Shown: positions 15,656-24,185 of the stretch, in pieces
Layout of the letters: each line of letters begins with the position of its first letter
Numbering within the stretch: the first letter of the stretch is position 1
Assembly: GCF_021462265.1 (NCBI RefSeq)
Contig: NZ_JAJONF010000051.1
Coordinates: forward strand, 1 to 64,000
Direction: 5' to 3'
Length of the DNA: 64,000 nt
Origin: Streptomyces shenzhenensis
Lineage (GTDB): Bacteria; Actinomycetota; Actinomycetes; Streptomycetales; Streptomycetaceae
Made by a program: the position numbers and the translations under genes
The notes under the pieces: model-generated
Told to the model about the DNA's origin: nothing
Databases searched by the model: none
Seen by the model: only the letters and a program-made list of their open reading frames with translations

Positions 15656-16716
15656 GCCGCCCCTCCGTCCGAACGCCGCCAGCGACCCAGCGACATCTCC
15701 GCCGTGATGCCGGGACCGAACCCGGCCAGCAGGCCACGCGCCTGGTGTTCGGCGCCGCCCTCGTCGAACATCCGGCGCAGCGCGTCCAGGACGACGGCGC
15801 TGGCGATGTTGCCGTACTCGGTGAGCGTGGACCTACTGAACCGGAACGCGTGCGGCTCGACCCGGAGGAACTTGCTGAGGTCGTCCAGGATGCGCGGCCC
15901 GCCCGCGTGGACTATGTAGAAGTCCAGGTCGGACGCGTCCCAGCCGTGCAGCCCCGCCAGGTCCTGGAGGGCCGGCGCGAGCGGCTCCATGGTCGCCGGG
16001 ACCCGCTTGTCCAGCAGGAAGTGGAACCCGGTGGCCCGCACGTCGTACATGATCCACTCTTCGGTCTTGGGGATCAGGTACGAGCCGTTGCGTTCGAGTT
16101 CGACGCCCGTGCCGCCCTTGCCGCGGACCACGGCGGCGGCGATGCCGTCGCCGAAGAGGCCGTTCGAGAGCAGCGAGCCGACGCCGAGGTCGGTCGGCTG
16201 GTAGCACAGCGAGCAGAACTCGCAGGCCACGATGAGGGCGTTGGCGTCCGGGTACGCCGAGCAGAAGTCGTGCGCCCGGTTGATCGCGGCTCCGCCGGCC
16301 GCGCAGCCGAGCTGCGCGATGGGGAGCTGGCGGGTGGTGGAGTCGAAGGCCATCTCGTTGATCAGCCACGCCGTGAGCGAGGGCATCATGAAGCCCGTGC
16401 ACGAGACGTAGATGATCACGTCGATGTCGGTGGTGAGCAGTTCCGCGTCGTCGAGTGCCCGCTGGATGACGGCGGGGACCCGGGCCTTGGCCTCGGCCTC
16501 GTAGAGCTTGTTGCGCTCCTCGAAGCCGGGGTGCTTCAGGGTTTCCTCGATCGGCTGCACGATGTGCCGGGTGCGAACGCCAGTGTTCTCGATCAGTCTC
16601 AGCGCCAGCGGCAGCTGCGGGTGGTTCTCGTGGTGGGAGCGCGCCAGTTCCAGCGTCTCCTCCATCGTGATCACGTACTCCGGGACCGACACTGAGGGTT
16701 TGCACAAAGTCGCCAT
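15652..16716 (-). CDS. rppA: 1,3,6,8-tetrahydroxynaphthalene synthase (type III PKS)
   Basis: This 354-residue type III polyketide synthase condenses five malonyl-CoA to 1,3,6,8-tetrahydroxynaphthalene, the precursor of flaviolin and HPQ melanin. The catalytic triad falls exactly at the RppA positions: Cys138 (AQLGCAAGG), His270 (YIVHAGGPR) and Asn303 (EYGNIASA). Cys106 in YVSCTGFM is also conserved. It is the first gene of the operon and its stop overlaps the P450-remnant ATG. The upstream ribosome site is weak (CAGG). Confidence 0.95.
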   Translation of the reverse strand: MATLCKPSVSVPEYVITMEETLELARSHHENHPQLPLALRLIENTGVRTRHIVQPIEETLKHPGFEERNKLYEAEAKARVPAVIQRALDDAELLTTDIDVIIYVSCTGFMMPSLTAWLINEMAFDSTTRQLPIAQLGCAAGGAAINRAHDFCSAYPDANALIVACEFCSLCYQPTDLGVGSLLSNGLFGDGIAAAVVRGKGGTGVELERNGSYLIPKTEEWIMYDVRATGFHFLLDKRVPATMEPLAPALQDLAGLHGWDASDLDFYIVHAGGPRILDDLSKFLRVEPHAFRFSRSTLTEYGNIASAVVLDALRRMFDEGGAEHQARGLLAGFGPGITAEMSLGRWRRSDGGAA

Positions 16717-16766
16717 GAACCGTGCCTGCTTTCAGCTTTCCGGCGGGTTTTGCCCGACCGGTCAGA

Positions 16767-16781
16767 GAGGTGGTTCACCTC
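16767..16781. promoter_or_regulatory. Palindrome in the rppA / TenA-like divergent region
   Basis: GAGGTG-GTT-CACCTC is a perfect 6-bp inverted repeat lying 51 bp upstream of rppA, with another GAGGTG 7 bp further on. It is a candidate operator for rppA. No regulator gene adjoins it. Confidence 0.35.
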
Positions 16782-16900
16782 AGGAGGTGGTCCCCTCACG
16801 ATCACCCGGGAGGGCGATGATCTCGCGCCGAACTACTCCGAACCGGTGACCCCGTGTCAGGGTCGGAGCAGCACAGAGGTATCAGGACGAGGAGGACGCG

Positions 16901-17563
16901 ATGCCCGCCACGGCCGCGGAGATGCTGAAGAAGACCAGGTCAGAGCTTGCCCCGGACTCGAACGTCAATCCATGGGTCCCCCTCGTCGCCGGCGGCCGGG
17001 CGAGTCCGGGGACACTCGCCGTCCTCGCGCTGGGACAACACCGGGTGATTCCCGCCGACCGGCGCGCGTTCCTGCATCTGGCGCAGCGCGCCACCGAGGA
17101 GCCGGCGGCCGCCGGGTTCTTCGCGGCGCTGGCCGAGGGCGAGGAACTGGCGGCGGCGCGGCTGGGCGCGTTCGCCGAGGCGTGCGCGGTGGACGAGGAG
17201 CGCATGCGGGCGTACGAGCCCCTGCCGGGCTGCCAGGCGTACCTCTCCTGGCTCGCCCTCAACGCGGGCCCGACGGACGCCGTCCTGGCCGTCACGGCCA
17301 ACTTCGCGACGTGGGGTACGTATTGCGCGAGCATCGCGCAGGGACTGCGCACCCACTAGGGTTTCACCGACGAGGCCTGCGCCTTCTTCGACTTCTTCGC
17401 GACTCCAGCGCCGGCCCTGGACCGGCAGGCGACGGCGGCGGTGGAGGCGGGACTGCACGCGGGCCGCCTGGACGAGAAGCGGGTGTACGCCTACGGCCGT
17501 CTGCTTCAGGCGTACGAGCAGATGTTCTGGACCTCGCTCAGTGCACTGGCTCAGGGGCGCGAG
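16901..17563 (+). pseudogene. TenA/PqqC-like gene interrupted by an in-frame TAG
   Basis: A GAGGAGG site and ATG open a 152-codon frame resembling TenA/THI-4 (heme-oxygenase fold) proteins (LHLAQRATEEPAAAGFFAAL ... YLSWLALNAG). It stops at TAG 17357-17359 after GLRTH. The same frame continues directly with the family C-terminal half (GFTDEACAFFDFFA ... YAYGRLLQAYEQMFWTSLSAL). A TAC-to-TAG change would explain this. The expected terminator codon after about 17563 is also missing and the frame runs on. It is probably inactive, unless the truncated 152-residue product functions or the TAG is a sequencing error. Confidence 0.8.
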
Positions 17564-17636
17564 GCTGGGTTCGATGTGCGGCTGCCGCCGCGCGGGCGCC
17601 ACGGCCCCCACCCGTCCCGCGCTCGCCGGACGACCG

Positions 17637-17867
17637 TCACTCCCCACTGCTGTGGGCGATACAGGCCACGTCGATCCGGTCGGCGAGCTTCGCCAGCTCG
17701 ATGGTCAGGGCGGCCACCGTGTCCTCGTCCAGCCCGCCCTCGTCGGCCTCCACCAGACGCAGCCACCGCGCCCCCAACGTCCGCAACAACTTACTCACGT
17801 CGGCCGCGGCCACCTGCAAGGTACCGCGGTCGTCGACGATCAGAGGCAGAGTCACTTCGCGGTTCAC
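17637..17867 (-). CDS. DUF6213-like small protein
   Basis: The protein has 76 residues from a GTG at 17867 (NREVTLPLIVDDRGTLQVA); an upstream TTG at 17888 is an alternative. It is acidic, with one beta-rich N-terminal half and an amphipathic helix. It resembles a conserved Streptomyces family of unknown function. It follows gabD on the same strand with only 24 bp between the gabD stop and the GTG. No catalytic residues are evident. Confidence 0.65.
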   Translation of the reverse strand: MNREVTLPLIVDDRGTLQVAAADVSKLLRTLGARWLRLVEADEGGLDEDTVAALTIELAKLADRIDVACIAHSSGE

Positions 17868-17891
17868 ACCCGGATCGTAGCCGTGCAACCG

Positions 17892-19277
17892 TCACACACC
17901 CTGCCAAACGGTGGTGATGTTGCAGAACTCCCGGATTCCGTGCCCGGACAGCTCGCGGCCGTATCCGGACCGCTTCACCCCGCCGAAGGGGAACGCCGGG
18001 TGGGAGGCGGTCATGCCGTTGACGAACACGCCACCCGCCTCCAGATCCCGTACGAACCGGTCCACCTCGGCGTCGTCCCGCGTCCACACGTTCGAACTCA
18101 GCCCGAAGGGCGAGTCGTTGGCGATGAGGATCGCCTCGTCCAGGTCCCCGGCCCGGTACAGCGTGGCCACCGGCCCGAACGCCTCCTCGCGGTGGATGCG
18201 CATGTCGCGGTGGATCCCGGCGAGCACGGTCGGCGGGTAGTACCAGCCGGGGCCGTCCGGCCGCTGCCCGCCGCACAGCACCTCGGCACCCGACCGCTTC
18301 GCGTCCTCGACCAGTTCCTCCAGGTCCTTGCGCCCCTGCTCGCTGGCGAGCGGCCCGACGTCCGTCTCCTCGTCCATCGGGTCGCCCGTCCGCAGCGCCG
18401 CCATGGCCGCCACGAACTTCTCGGCGAACGTGTCGTAGACGTCCGTGTGCACGATGAACCGCTTCGCGGCGATGCACGACTGCCCGTTGTTCTGCACGCG
18501 CGCGGTCACCGCGATCCGCGCGGCGCGGTCGATGTCGGCCGAGGGCATCACCACGTAGGGGTCGCTGCCGCCCAGCTCCAGCACCGTCTTCTTGATCATC
18601 TCACCGGCGGTGGCGGCGACCGCGCGGCCCGCGGGCTCGCTGCCGGTGAGTGTCGCCGCCTTCACCCGCTCGTCGCGCAGGACGTCGTCGACCGCGCCGG
18701 AGCCGATCAGCAGGGTCTGGAAGCAGCCCTCGGTGAAACCGGCCCGGTGGAACAGGTCCTCCAGATACAGGGCGGTCTGCGGGACGTTGGACGCGTGCTT
18801 GAGCAGGCCCACGTTGCCCGCCATCAGCGCGGGCGCGGCGAAGCGGACCACCTGCCAGAGCGGGAAGTTCCACGGCATCACGGCGAGCACCGGCCCGACC
18901 GGCCGGTAGCGCACCCGCACCCGGGACGCGCCCGAGTCCTTCACGTCCGTCTCGGCCGGCTCCTCGTCGGCCAGCAGCTCCGCCGCGTGGTCGGCGTACC
19001 AGTGCATCGCCTTGGCGCACTTGGCGGCCTCCGCGCGGGCCTGCTTCAGCGGCTTGCCCATCTCGGTGGTCATGGTGCGGGCGATGGCGTCCCGGTCCGC
19101 GTCCAGCAGGTCGGCGGCCCGGTGCAGCAGCCGGGCGCGTTCGGCGAAGGTGCTCGTGCGGTACGTGCGGAACGTGGCCTCGGCGAGTTCGAGCCGGCGT
19201 TCGAGCTCGTTCTCGTCCATGGCCTCGAACGTTTCGAGCGTCTCGCCGTTCGCCGGGTTGACCGTCGCGATGGGCAT
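17892..19277 (-). CDS. gabD: NAD(P)-dependent succinate-semialdehyde dehydrogenase
   Basis: This 461-residue aldehyde dehydrogenase oxidises succinic semialdehyde to succinate at the end of GABA catabolism. Motifs are PWNFPLWQ (near 140), Lys-His of GLLKHASN, TGSEPAGRAV (nucleotide site), LELGGSDP with the general base Glu, and NNGQSCIAAKRF with the catalytic Cys. MPIATVNPANGE is the family start and is preceded by GGGAGG, which decides the ATG at 19277 over an upstream in-frame codon. Substrate assignment follows subfamily resemblance. No gabT lies nearby. Confidence 0.88.
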   Translation of the reverse strand: MPIATVNPANGETLETFEAMDENELERRLELAEATFRTYRTSTFAERARLLHRAADLLDADRDAIARTMTTEMGKPLKQARAEAAKCAKAMHWYADHAAELLADEEPAETDVKDSGASRVRVRYRPVGPVLAVMPWNFPLWQVVRFAAPALMAGNVGLLKHASNVPQTALYLEDLFHRAGFTEGCFQTLLIGSGAVDDVLRDERVKAATLTGSEPAGRAVAATAGEMIKKTVLELGGSDPYVVMPSADIDRAARIAVTARVQNNGQSCIAAKRFIVHTDVYDTFAEKFVAAMAALRTGDPMDEETDVGPLASEQGRKDLEELVEDAKRSGAEVLCGGQRPDGPGWYYPPTVLAGIHRDMRIHREEAFGPVATLYRAGDLDEAILIANDSPFGLSSNVWTRDDAEVDRFVRDLEAGGVFVNGMTASHPAFPFGGVKRSGYGRELSGHGIREFCNITTVWQGV

Positions 19278-19352
19278 GGCTGACCTCCCTGGGAGCGGGC
19301 TTGCTATGACCTTCGCGCGCGGCCCCGGGGACCGCAACGCGTGGGCGTCTGT

Positions 19353-19820
19353 TCAGCCCGAGTGCTCCGCCAGCCGGTCGAGAAACGCGGCCTGGGCCGT
19401 GACGATCACCTCGCGGGCCCGGTCGGCGGTCAGCCAGGCCACCCGGTCCAGCTCCGGGAACTCCTGGATCCGGCCCGACCGCGGCGGCCACTCCATCACG
19501 AAGGTGCCGGGGGCGATCGTGGCCGGGTCCAGGTCGGCCTCGACCGCCCACGCCGTGACGATCTTGCCGTTGGCCTGCCGGACCTCGCCCAGTTCGATCG
19601 CCGCGCCGTCCGGCGGCGGCAGCCCCAGCTCCTCCTGGAACTCGCGCCGGGCCGCCTCCCAGGCCGGCTCGGCAGGCTCGTACTCGCCCTTGGGGACGGT
19701 CCAGGCACCGGCGTCCTTCTTCGCGAAGTACGGCCCGCCCATATGGCCGAGCAACACCTCAAGACCCGCACCGGTACGCCGGAACAGCAGCAGTCCCGCG
19801 CTTCGCCTCGGCTCCGTCAA
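19353..19820 (-). CDS. Nudix hydrolase
   Basis: The protein has 155 residues with a full Nudix box, G(x5)E(x7)REFQEELGL beginning at GEYEPAEPAWEAA (about 45-67). The TTG start overlaps the TGA of the DNA ligase gene (TTGA), so the two are translationally coupled. Such Nudix proteins hydrolyse nucleoside-diphosphate-linked substrates. A sanitising role beside a ligase is plausible, but the substrate is unknown. Confidence 0.88.
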   Translation of the reverse strand: MTEPRRSAGLLLFRRTGAGLEVLLGHMGGPYFAKKDAGAWTVPKGEYEPAEPAWEAARREFQEELGLPPPDGAAIELGEVRQANGKIVTAWAVEADLDPATIAPGTFVMEWPPRSGRIQEFPELDRVAWLTADRAREVIVTAQAAFLDRLAEHSG

Positions 19821-21355
19821 CGCCGTACCTCCGGGTGGGCGGCCAGCAGGGTCTCCACCGTATCGGCCTCCTGAGGCCGTTTGTCCTCGCGGTAGCGGAC
19901 GACACGCGCGAAGCGCAGGGTGACGCCCGCCGGGTAGCGGGTCGACTTCTGCAGGCCGTCGTAGGCGATCTCGACGACGAGTTCGGGGCGTACGGTCACC
20001 ACCCCGCCGCTGTCCGAGACCGCCAGTTCCCTGAGCCGGGCGGTCTGCCACTCCAGCATCGCGTCGGTCATGCCTTTGAACGTCTTGCCGAGCATGGCGA
20101 AGGTGCCGTCCGGGTTGCGGGCGCCGAGGTGGAGGTTGGAGAGCCTGCCGGTGCGGCGGCCGTGGCCCCATTCGGCCGCCAGGACGACCAGGTCGAGGGT
20201 GTGCACGGGCTTCACCTTCAGCCAGGAGGCGCCCCGGCGGCCGGCGCTGTAGGGGGCGTCCAGGGCCTTGACGATCACTCCCTCGTGGCCGCGGTCCAGG
20301 GTGGCCGCGAGGAACTCCTCGGCGGCCGCCGTCTCCCCGGGCCCCGACACCAGCGCGCGGCGCACCCGCATCGGCTCGGGGACCAGCCGGGCCAGCTCCG
20401 CGTGCCGTTCGGCGAACGGGAGGTCGAGCAGGTCGTGGTCGCCGACCGAGAGCGCGTCGAAGAAGACCGGGGAGACCGGGACCTCCCGCGCGGCCTTCGC
20501 CACATCCACCCGGGAGCCGACCCGGCCCGCCGTCTCCTGGAAGGAGCGGGGGCGGCCGTCCGCGGCGAAGGAGATCACCTCGCCGTCCAGGATGAACCTT
20601 CGGCCGTCCAACTCCCGTGCGGCGGACGTCACCTCGGGGAGGCGGTCGGTGATGTCGTCGAGGGCGCGGGTGAAGACGCGCACGGCGTCACCGTCCCGGT
20701 GGACCTGGACCCGGATGCCGTCCAGCTTCTCCTCGACCGCGCAGCCGCCCAGCTTCGCCACCGCTTCGGCGACCGCCGCGGCGGTGTGCGCCAGCATGGG
20801 CAGCACCGGGCGGCCGACGGTGAGCCGGAAGCGGTCCAGGGCCGGCGGGCCGTCCGCCAGCAGCGCCTCGGCCACCGTCTGGAGGGAACCGGCGAGCATC
20901 ACCGCCCGGCGGACGGCGGCCGGGTCCGCGCCCGTCGCCTGCGCGAGTCCCTCGACGGCGACCGCGTCCAGGGCGCCCTGCCGTACCTCCCCGGTGATCA
21001 GCCCCAGCAGGAAGCGCTGCTCGTCCGCCGTCGCCGCGGCCATCAACTCGCCCGTGATCCGACTGCGTTCGGCCTGCGAGCCGGGTCCGGAGACCTTTCC
21101 CAGCTCGGTCAGCCGGGCGTCGACCTCGCGGACCGTGAGGGAGGGTTCGGCGGCCGGCGGGACGCTCCTGCCCAGCACCTTCCAGCCGACGCCGAGGCGG
21201 CCCTGGGGCAGCCGGCCGGCCAGGTAGGGGATGACCACCGGTACGTCGTCGGGCGCCGTCTCCCGGAAGAGCCCGGCGAGCAGCGCGGTCTTGCGGGAGA
21301 CGGCCGCGGCGGCGGCGACCTCCCGGGACACTTCGGCGAGCCGGGTCAGCAGCAT
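19817..21355 (-). CDS. lig: ATP-dependent DNA ligase
   Basis: The protein has 512 residues, matching actinobacterial LigB-type enzymes. An N-terminal DNA-binding helical domain (1-170) is followed by the nucleotidyltransferase core with adenylated Lys210 in VEEKLDGIR (motif I), DGEVISF (motif III), HEGVIVKA (IV) and SWLKVKPV (V), then an OB fold with LHLGARNPDGTFAMLGKTFKG. The ATG at 21355 has no good ribosome site. It probably acts in repair, since replication uses the NAD-dependent LigA. A 29-bp tandem repeat lies just upstream. Confidence 0.93.
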   Translation of the reverse strand: MLLTRLAEVSREVAAAAAVSRKTALLAGLFRETAPDDVPVVIPYLAGRLPQGRLGVGWKVLGRSVPPAAEPSLTVREVDARLTELGKVSGPGSQAERSRITGELMAAATADEQRFLLGLITGEVRQGALDAVAVEGLAQATGADPAAVRRAVMLAGSLQTVAEALLADGPPALDRFRLTVGRPVLPMLAHTAAAVAEAVAKLGGCAVEEKLDGIRVQVHRDGDAVRVFTRALDDITDRLPEVTSAARELDGRRFILDGEVISFAADGRPRSFQETAGRVGSRVDVAKAAREVPVSPVFFDALSVGDHDLLDLPFAERHAELARLVPEPMRVRRALVSGPGETAAAEEFLAATLDRGHEGVIVKALDAPYSAGRRGASWLKVKPVHTLDLVVLAAEWGHGRRTGRLSNLHLGARNPDGTFAMLGKTFKGMTDAMLEWQTARLRELAVSDSGGVVTVRPELVVEIAYDGLQKSTRYPAGVTLRFARVVRYREDKRPQEADTVETLLAAHPEVRR

Positions 21356-21434
21356 GCAGCCATGGTGCAACGGGCGCGGCCGGATCACACCACCACGGGC
21401 GTGCCCGGATCCGCGTCGGCACGGGGGGCGGCAG

Positions 21435-21540
21435 CACCCGCCTCCGCGCGGGCGGGGCCGGGCCCCACCCATCCCGCGCAGGCGGGGTCGGCCACCCCCC
21501 ACCGCGCGGGCGGGGCGGTGCTACCCCCGCGCGGCCGCGT
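21435..21540. repeat. 29-bp GC-rich tandem repeat, about 3.5 units
   Basis: Units start at 21435, 21464, 21493 and 21522 (partial). Units 1 and 3 match at about 25 of 29 positions, sharing CACCC-CC-CCGCGCGGGCGGGGC; unit 2 is more diverged. The array sits between the lig start and the stop of the flavoprotein gene and extends into the last codons of the latter. There are no unique spacers, so it is not CRISPR. Each unit can form a short stem, so the array may act as a terminator. Confidence 0.65.
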
Positions 21541-22456
21541 CCAGGTCCGTGAAGAGCAGTTCGCCGTTGATCGCCGCGCCTGCGCGGTAGCCCCGGCTCG
21601 CCGCGTTGACCACCTGCTCCGCGAACCCGCTCGCGTTGCCGGCCGCCCACAGCCCGGGCACGGTCGTCAGGCCCCGCTCATCGATCACCGGGTAGCTGCC
21701 GAACGGCGTCTGCTTCAGCTCCGCGCCCAGCGCGGTCAGCAGGTCGTTCCGCGGGACCGGCCGGGGCGCGACGAACAGCGCCTCCCGGTCGTGCACGCTC
21801 CCGTCCCGGAGCCGCACGCCCGTCAGCCGGTCGTGCTCGACGCACAGTCCCGCCACCTCGCCCGGCACCACCCGTACCCCGGCCGCGGCCAGCCTGCGCA
21901 GGTCGTCGTCGCTCAGCTCGGCCTCCTCGACCTGGTGCAGGAAGAGGGTCACGTCCTTGGACCACTGGGTGACCATCAGCGCCTGGTGCACGCTCATCGG
22001 GGTCGTGGCCAGCACGCCGAACGCCCGGTCGCGGACCTCCCAGCCGTGGCAGTACGGGCAGTGCAGCACATCCCTGCCGAAGCGTTCGGCCACGCCGGGG
22101 ACGGGCGGCAGCTCGTCCTTCAGGCCGGTGGCGACGACCAGGTGCCGGGCCCGGACGGTCCGGCCGCCCGCCAGCGACACCGTGAAGCCGTCCGGGTGGC
22201 CGCCGGCCGCGTCCACCGCCCGGTCCCGGACCAGCTCCACGCCGTACCGGGCGATCTCCTCCCGGCCCACGGCCAGGAACTCCGCCGGCGGCATGCCGTC
22301 CCGGGACAGGAACCCCTGCATGTGTGCCGACGGGGCGTTGCGCGGCTCGCCCGCGTCGACGACCAGGGTGCGGCGCCGGGCCCGGCCCAGCACCAGCGCG
22401 GCGGACAGCCCGGCCGCGCCGCCTCCGACGACGACCACCTCGTACGTATCGGTCAT
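21521..22456 (-). CDS. Thioredoxin-reductase-like FAD/NAD(P) oxidoreductase
   Basis: The protein has 311 residues. An N-terminal FAD Rossmann motif GGGAAGLSAALVLGR, the redox pair Cys133/Cys136 in HCPYCHGWE and a C-terminal TVPGLWAAGNASGF FAD motif define a low-molecular-weight TrxR-fold protein. It lacks a clear NADPH GxGxxA motif (VLATTPMSVHQA instead), like the ferredoxin-dependent or oxidase-type relatives of antibiotic disulfide systems. The ATG at 22456 is divergent from an XRE-cupin regulator across 78 bp, which is probably its controller. Confidence 0.85.
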   Translation of the reverse strand: MTDTYEVVVVGGGAAGLSAALVLGRARRRTLVVDAGEPRNAPSAHMQGFLSRDGMPPAEFLAVGREEIARYGVELVRDRAVDAAGGHPDGFTVSLAGGRTVRARHLVVATGLKDELPPVPGVAERFGRDVLHCPYCHGWEVRDRAFGVLATTPMSVHQALMVTQWSKDVTLFLHQVEEAELSDDDLRRLAAAGVRVVPGEVAGLCVEHDRLTGVRLRDGSVHDREALFVAPRPVPRNDLLTALGAELKQTPFGSYPVIDERGLTTVPGLWAAGNASGFAEQVVNAASRGYRAGAAINGELLFTDLDAAARG

Positions 22457-22499
22457 GGTGACCACCTCCGCGGCCGAGCGTGGCCCGGCCGCTGCGGGA

Positions 22500-22534
22500 T
22501 TGACAAACGCCTTTGCCGAAACTGCAATGCAGGG
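22500..22534 (+). promoter_or_regulatory. Promoter giving a probable leaderless mRNA for the XRE-cupin gene
   Basis: TTGACA (22500-22505), a 17-bp spacer and TGCAAT (22523-22528) form a good sigma-70-type promoter. The expected start point, 7 nt after the -10, is the A of the ATG at 22535. Transcription and translation would then begin together, as is common in actinobacteria. Confidence 0.6.
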
Positions 22535-23107
22535 ATGACTACGGACGACGTCCTCGCGGGCGTGGGGCCCCGGCTGCGCCGGCTCCGCAAGGAGCGTGAG
22601 GTCACCCTCGCCGCCCTCTCCGAGACCACCGGCATCTCGGTCAGCACCCTCTCCCGGCTGGAGTCCGGGCTCCGCAAGCCCAGCCTGGAGCTGCTGCTGC
22701 CGATCGCGCAGGCCCATCAGGTGCCCCTGGACGAACTGGTCGGTTCGCCGCCGGCCGGCGATCCGCGGGTGCGGGCCAAGCCGATGGAGCGCTACGGCCG
22801 TACCTTCCTGCCGCTGACCCGGCAGCCGGGTGGTCTGCAGGCCTTCAAGGTGGTCGAACCGAAGCGGGGCCTCGAACCCGAGCCGCGTACCCATGAGGGC
22901 TACGAGTGGCTGTACGTGCTGTCCGGGAAGCTGCGCCTGGTGCTCGGTGCGCACGACGTCGTGCTGACGGCGGGAGAGGCGGCCGAGTTCGACACCCGGG
23001 TGCCGCACTGGTTCGGGTCGACGGGGGAGGGGCCGGTGGAGTTCCTGAGCCTGTTCGGGCCGCAGGGGGAGCGCATGCACGTGCGGGCGCGGCCGAAGCG
23101 GGCGTGA
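22535..23107 (+). CDS. XRE-family regulator with C-terminal cupin domain
   Basis: The protein has 190 residues. An N-terminal helix-turn-helix (LRRLRKEREVTLAALSETTG ... STLSRLESGLRKPSLELL, about 12-60) is followed by a RmlC-type cupin (about 105-185; HEGYEWLYVLSGKLRLVL and AEFDTRVPHWFG). Such regulators bind a small ligand in the cupin barrel. It is divergent from the TrxR-like gene, with a start likely used on a leaderless transcript, and probably regulates itself and that flavoprotein. Confidence 0.92.
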   Translation: MTTDDVLAGVGPRLRRLRKEREVTLAALSETTGISVSTLSRLESGLRKPSLELLLPIAQAHQVPLDELVGSPPAGDPRVRAKPMERYGRTFLPLTRQPGGLQAFKVVEPKRGLEPEPRTHEGYEWLYVLSGKLRLVLGAHDVVLTAGEAAEFDTRVPHWFGSTGEGPVEFLSLFGPQGERMHVRARPKRA

Positions 23108-23216
23108 CGAATCCGGCGTTCCCCGGGAGGCTGTTCCCTCGACGGCAAGCGACCGCTTAGTATGCGATGGACCCAGGTCGGACGACGCAGTCGACACAGT
23201 CCCGTGGAGGCACCGC

Positions 23217-24185
23217 ATGCAGGCATGGCAAGTGCACGAGAACGGCGAGCCGAGCGAGGTGATGCGGCTCCAGGAGGTGGAGCGGCCCACGCCCGGCGAC
23301 GGCCAGGTGCTGCTCAGGGTGCGTGCCGCCAACATCAACTTCCCTGACGTGCTGATGTGCCGGGGCCACTACCAGGTGCGCCCGCCGCTGCCGTTCACCC
23401 CGGGCGTGGAGATCTGCGGCGAGACCGAGGACGGGCGCCGGGTGATCGCCAACCCGGCGCTGCCGTACGGCGGTTTCGCCGAATACGCGGTCGCGGACGC
23501 CGCCGCGCTGCTGCCCGCCCCGGACGCGCTGGACGACGCCGAGGCCGCCGCGCTGCACATCGGCTACCAGACGGGCTGGTTCGGCCTGCACCGCCGGGCG
23601 GCCCTCCAGGCCGGCGAGACCCTGCTCGTGCACGCGGCCGCCGGCGGGGTCGGCAGCGCTGCCGTGCAGCTCGGCAAGGCGGCCGGGGCGACGGTGATCG
23701 GCGTGGTCGGCGGCGCCGACAAGGCGGCCGTGGCCCGCGAGCAGGGCTGTGACGTCGTCATCGACCGGCGCGCCGAGGACGTCGTCGCCGCCGTGAAGGA
23801 GGCCACCGGCGGGCGGGGCGCCGACGTGATCTACGACCCGGTCGGCGGCGACGCCTACACCCAGTCCGCCAAGGTCGTCGCCTTCGAGGGCCGGATCGTG
23901 GTCGTCGGCTTCGCCAGCGGCACCATCCCCAGCCCGGCGCTCAACCACGCCCTGGTGAAGAACTACTCGATCCTGGGACTGCACTGGGGCCTGTACGCCA
24001 CGAAGAACCCCAAGCTGATCCTGCACTGCCACCAGCAGCTCACCGAGCTGGCCGCCAAGGGCGCCATCAAGCCGCTGGTGAGCGAGCGGGTCCCGCTGTC
24101 CGAGGCCGCGGCCGCCGTGCAGCGGGTCGGTGACGGCGTCACCACCGGCCGGGTCACCGTCGTACCGAAGGGAGCCGCGGCATGA
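23217..24185 (+). CDS. Zinc-independent NADPH:quinone oxidoreductase-like MDR enzyme
   Basis: This 322-residue medium-chain reductase has a GroES-like N-terminal domain (1-120; NINFPDVLMCRGHYQ) and a Rossmann domain with VHAAAGGVGSAAVQLGKAAG (about 140-160). No zinc-ligand cysteines are visible. It is the first gene of an operon with two acyl-CoA dehydrogenases (4-bp overlap at its stop). An enoyl/acrylyl-CoA or quinone-type reduction accompanying acyl-CoA oxidation is plausible. Confidence 0.88.
   Translation: MQAWQVHENGEPSEVMRLQEVERPTPGDGQVLLRVRAANINFPDVLMCRGHYQVRPPLPFTPGVEICGETEDGRRVIANPALPYGGFAEYAVADAAALLPAPDALDDAEAAALHIGYQTGWFGLHRRAALQAGETLLVHAAAGGVGSAAVQLGKAAGATVIGVVGGADKAAVAREQGCDVVIDRRAEDVVAAVKEATGGRGADVIYDPVGGDAYTQSAKVVAFEGRIVVVGFASGTIPSPALNHALVKNYSILGLHWGLYATKNPKLILHCHQQLTELAAKGAIKPLVSERVPLSEAAAAVQRVGDGVTTGRVTVVPKGAAA

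Noticed and set aside
21435..21540. CRISPR array of 29-bp repeats
   Set aside because: The repeats are directly adjacent without unique spacers and differ from each other; no cas genes are nearby.
19835..23107. A 1,090-codon open frame on the plus strand
   Set aside because: Only its last 190 codons (22535-23107) have family motifs. The rest is antisense to the ligase and flavoprotein genes, whose motifs are complete; long antisense frames are normal in very GC-rich DNA.
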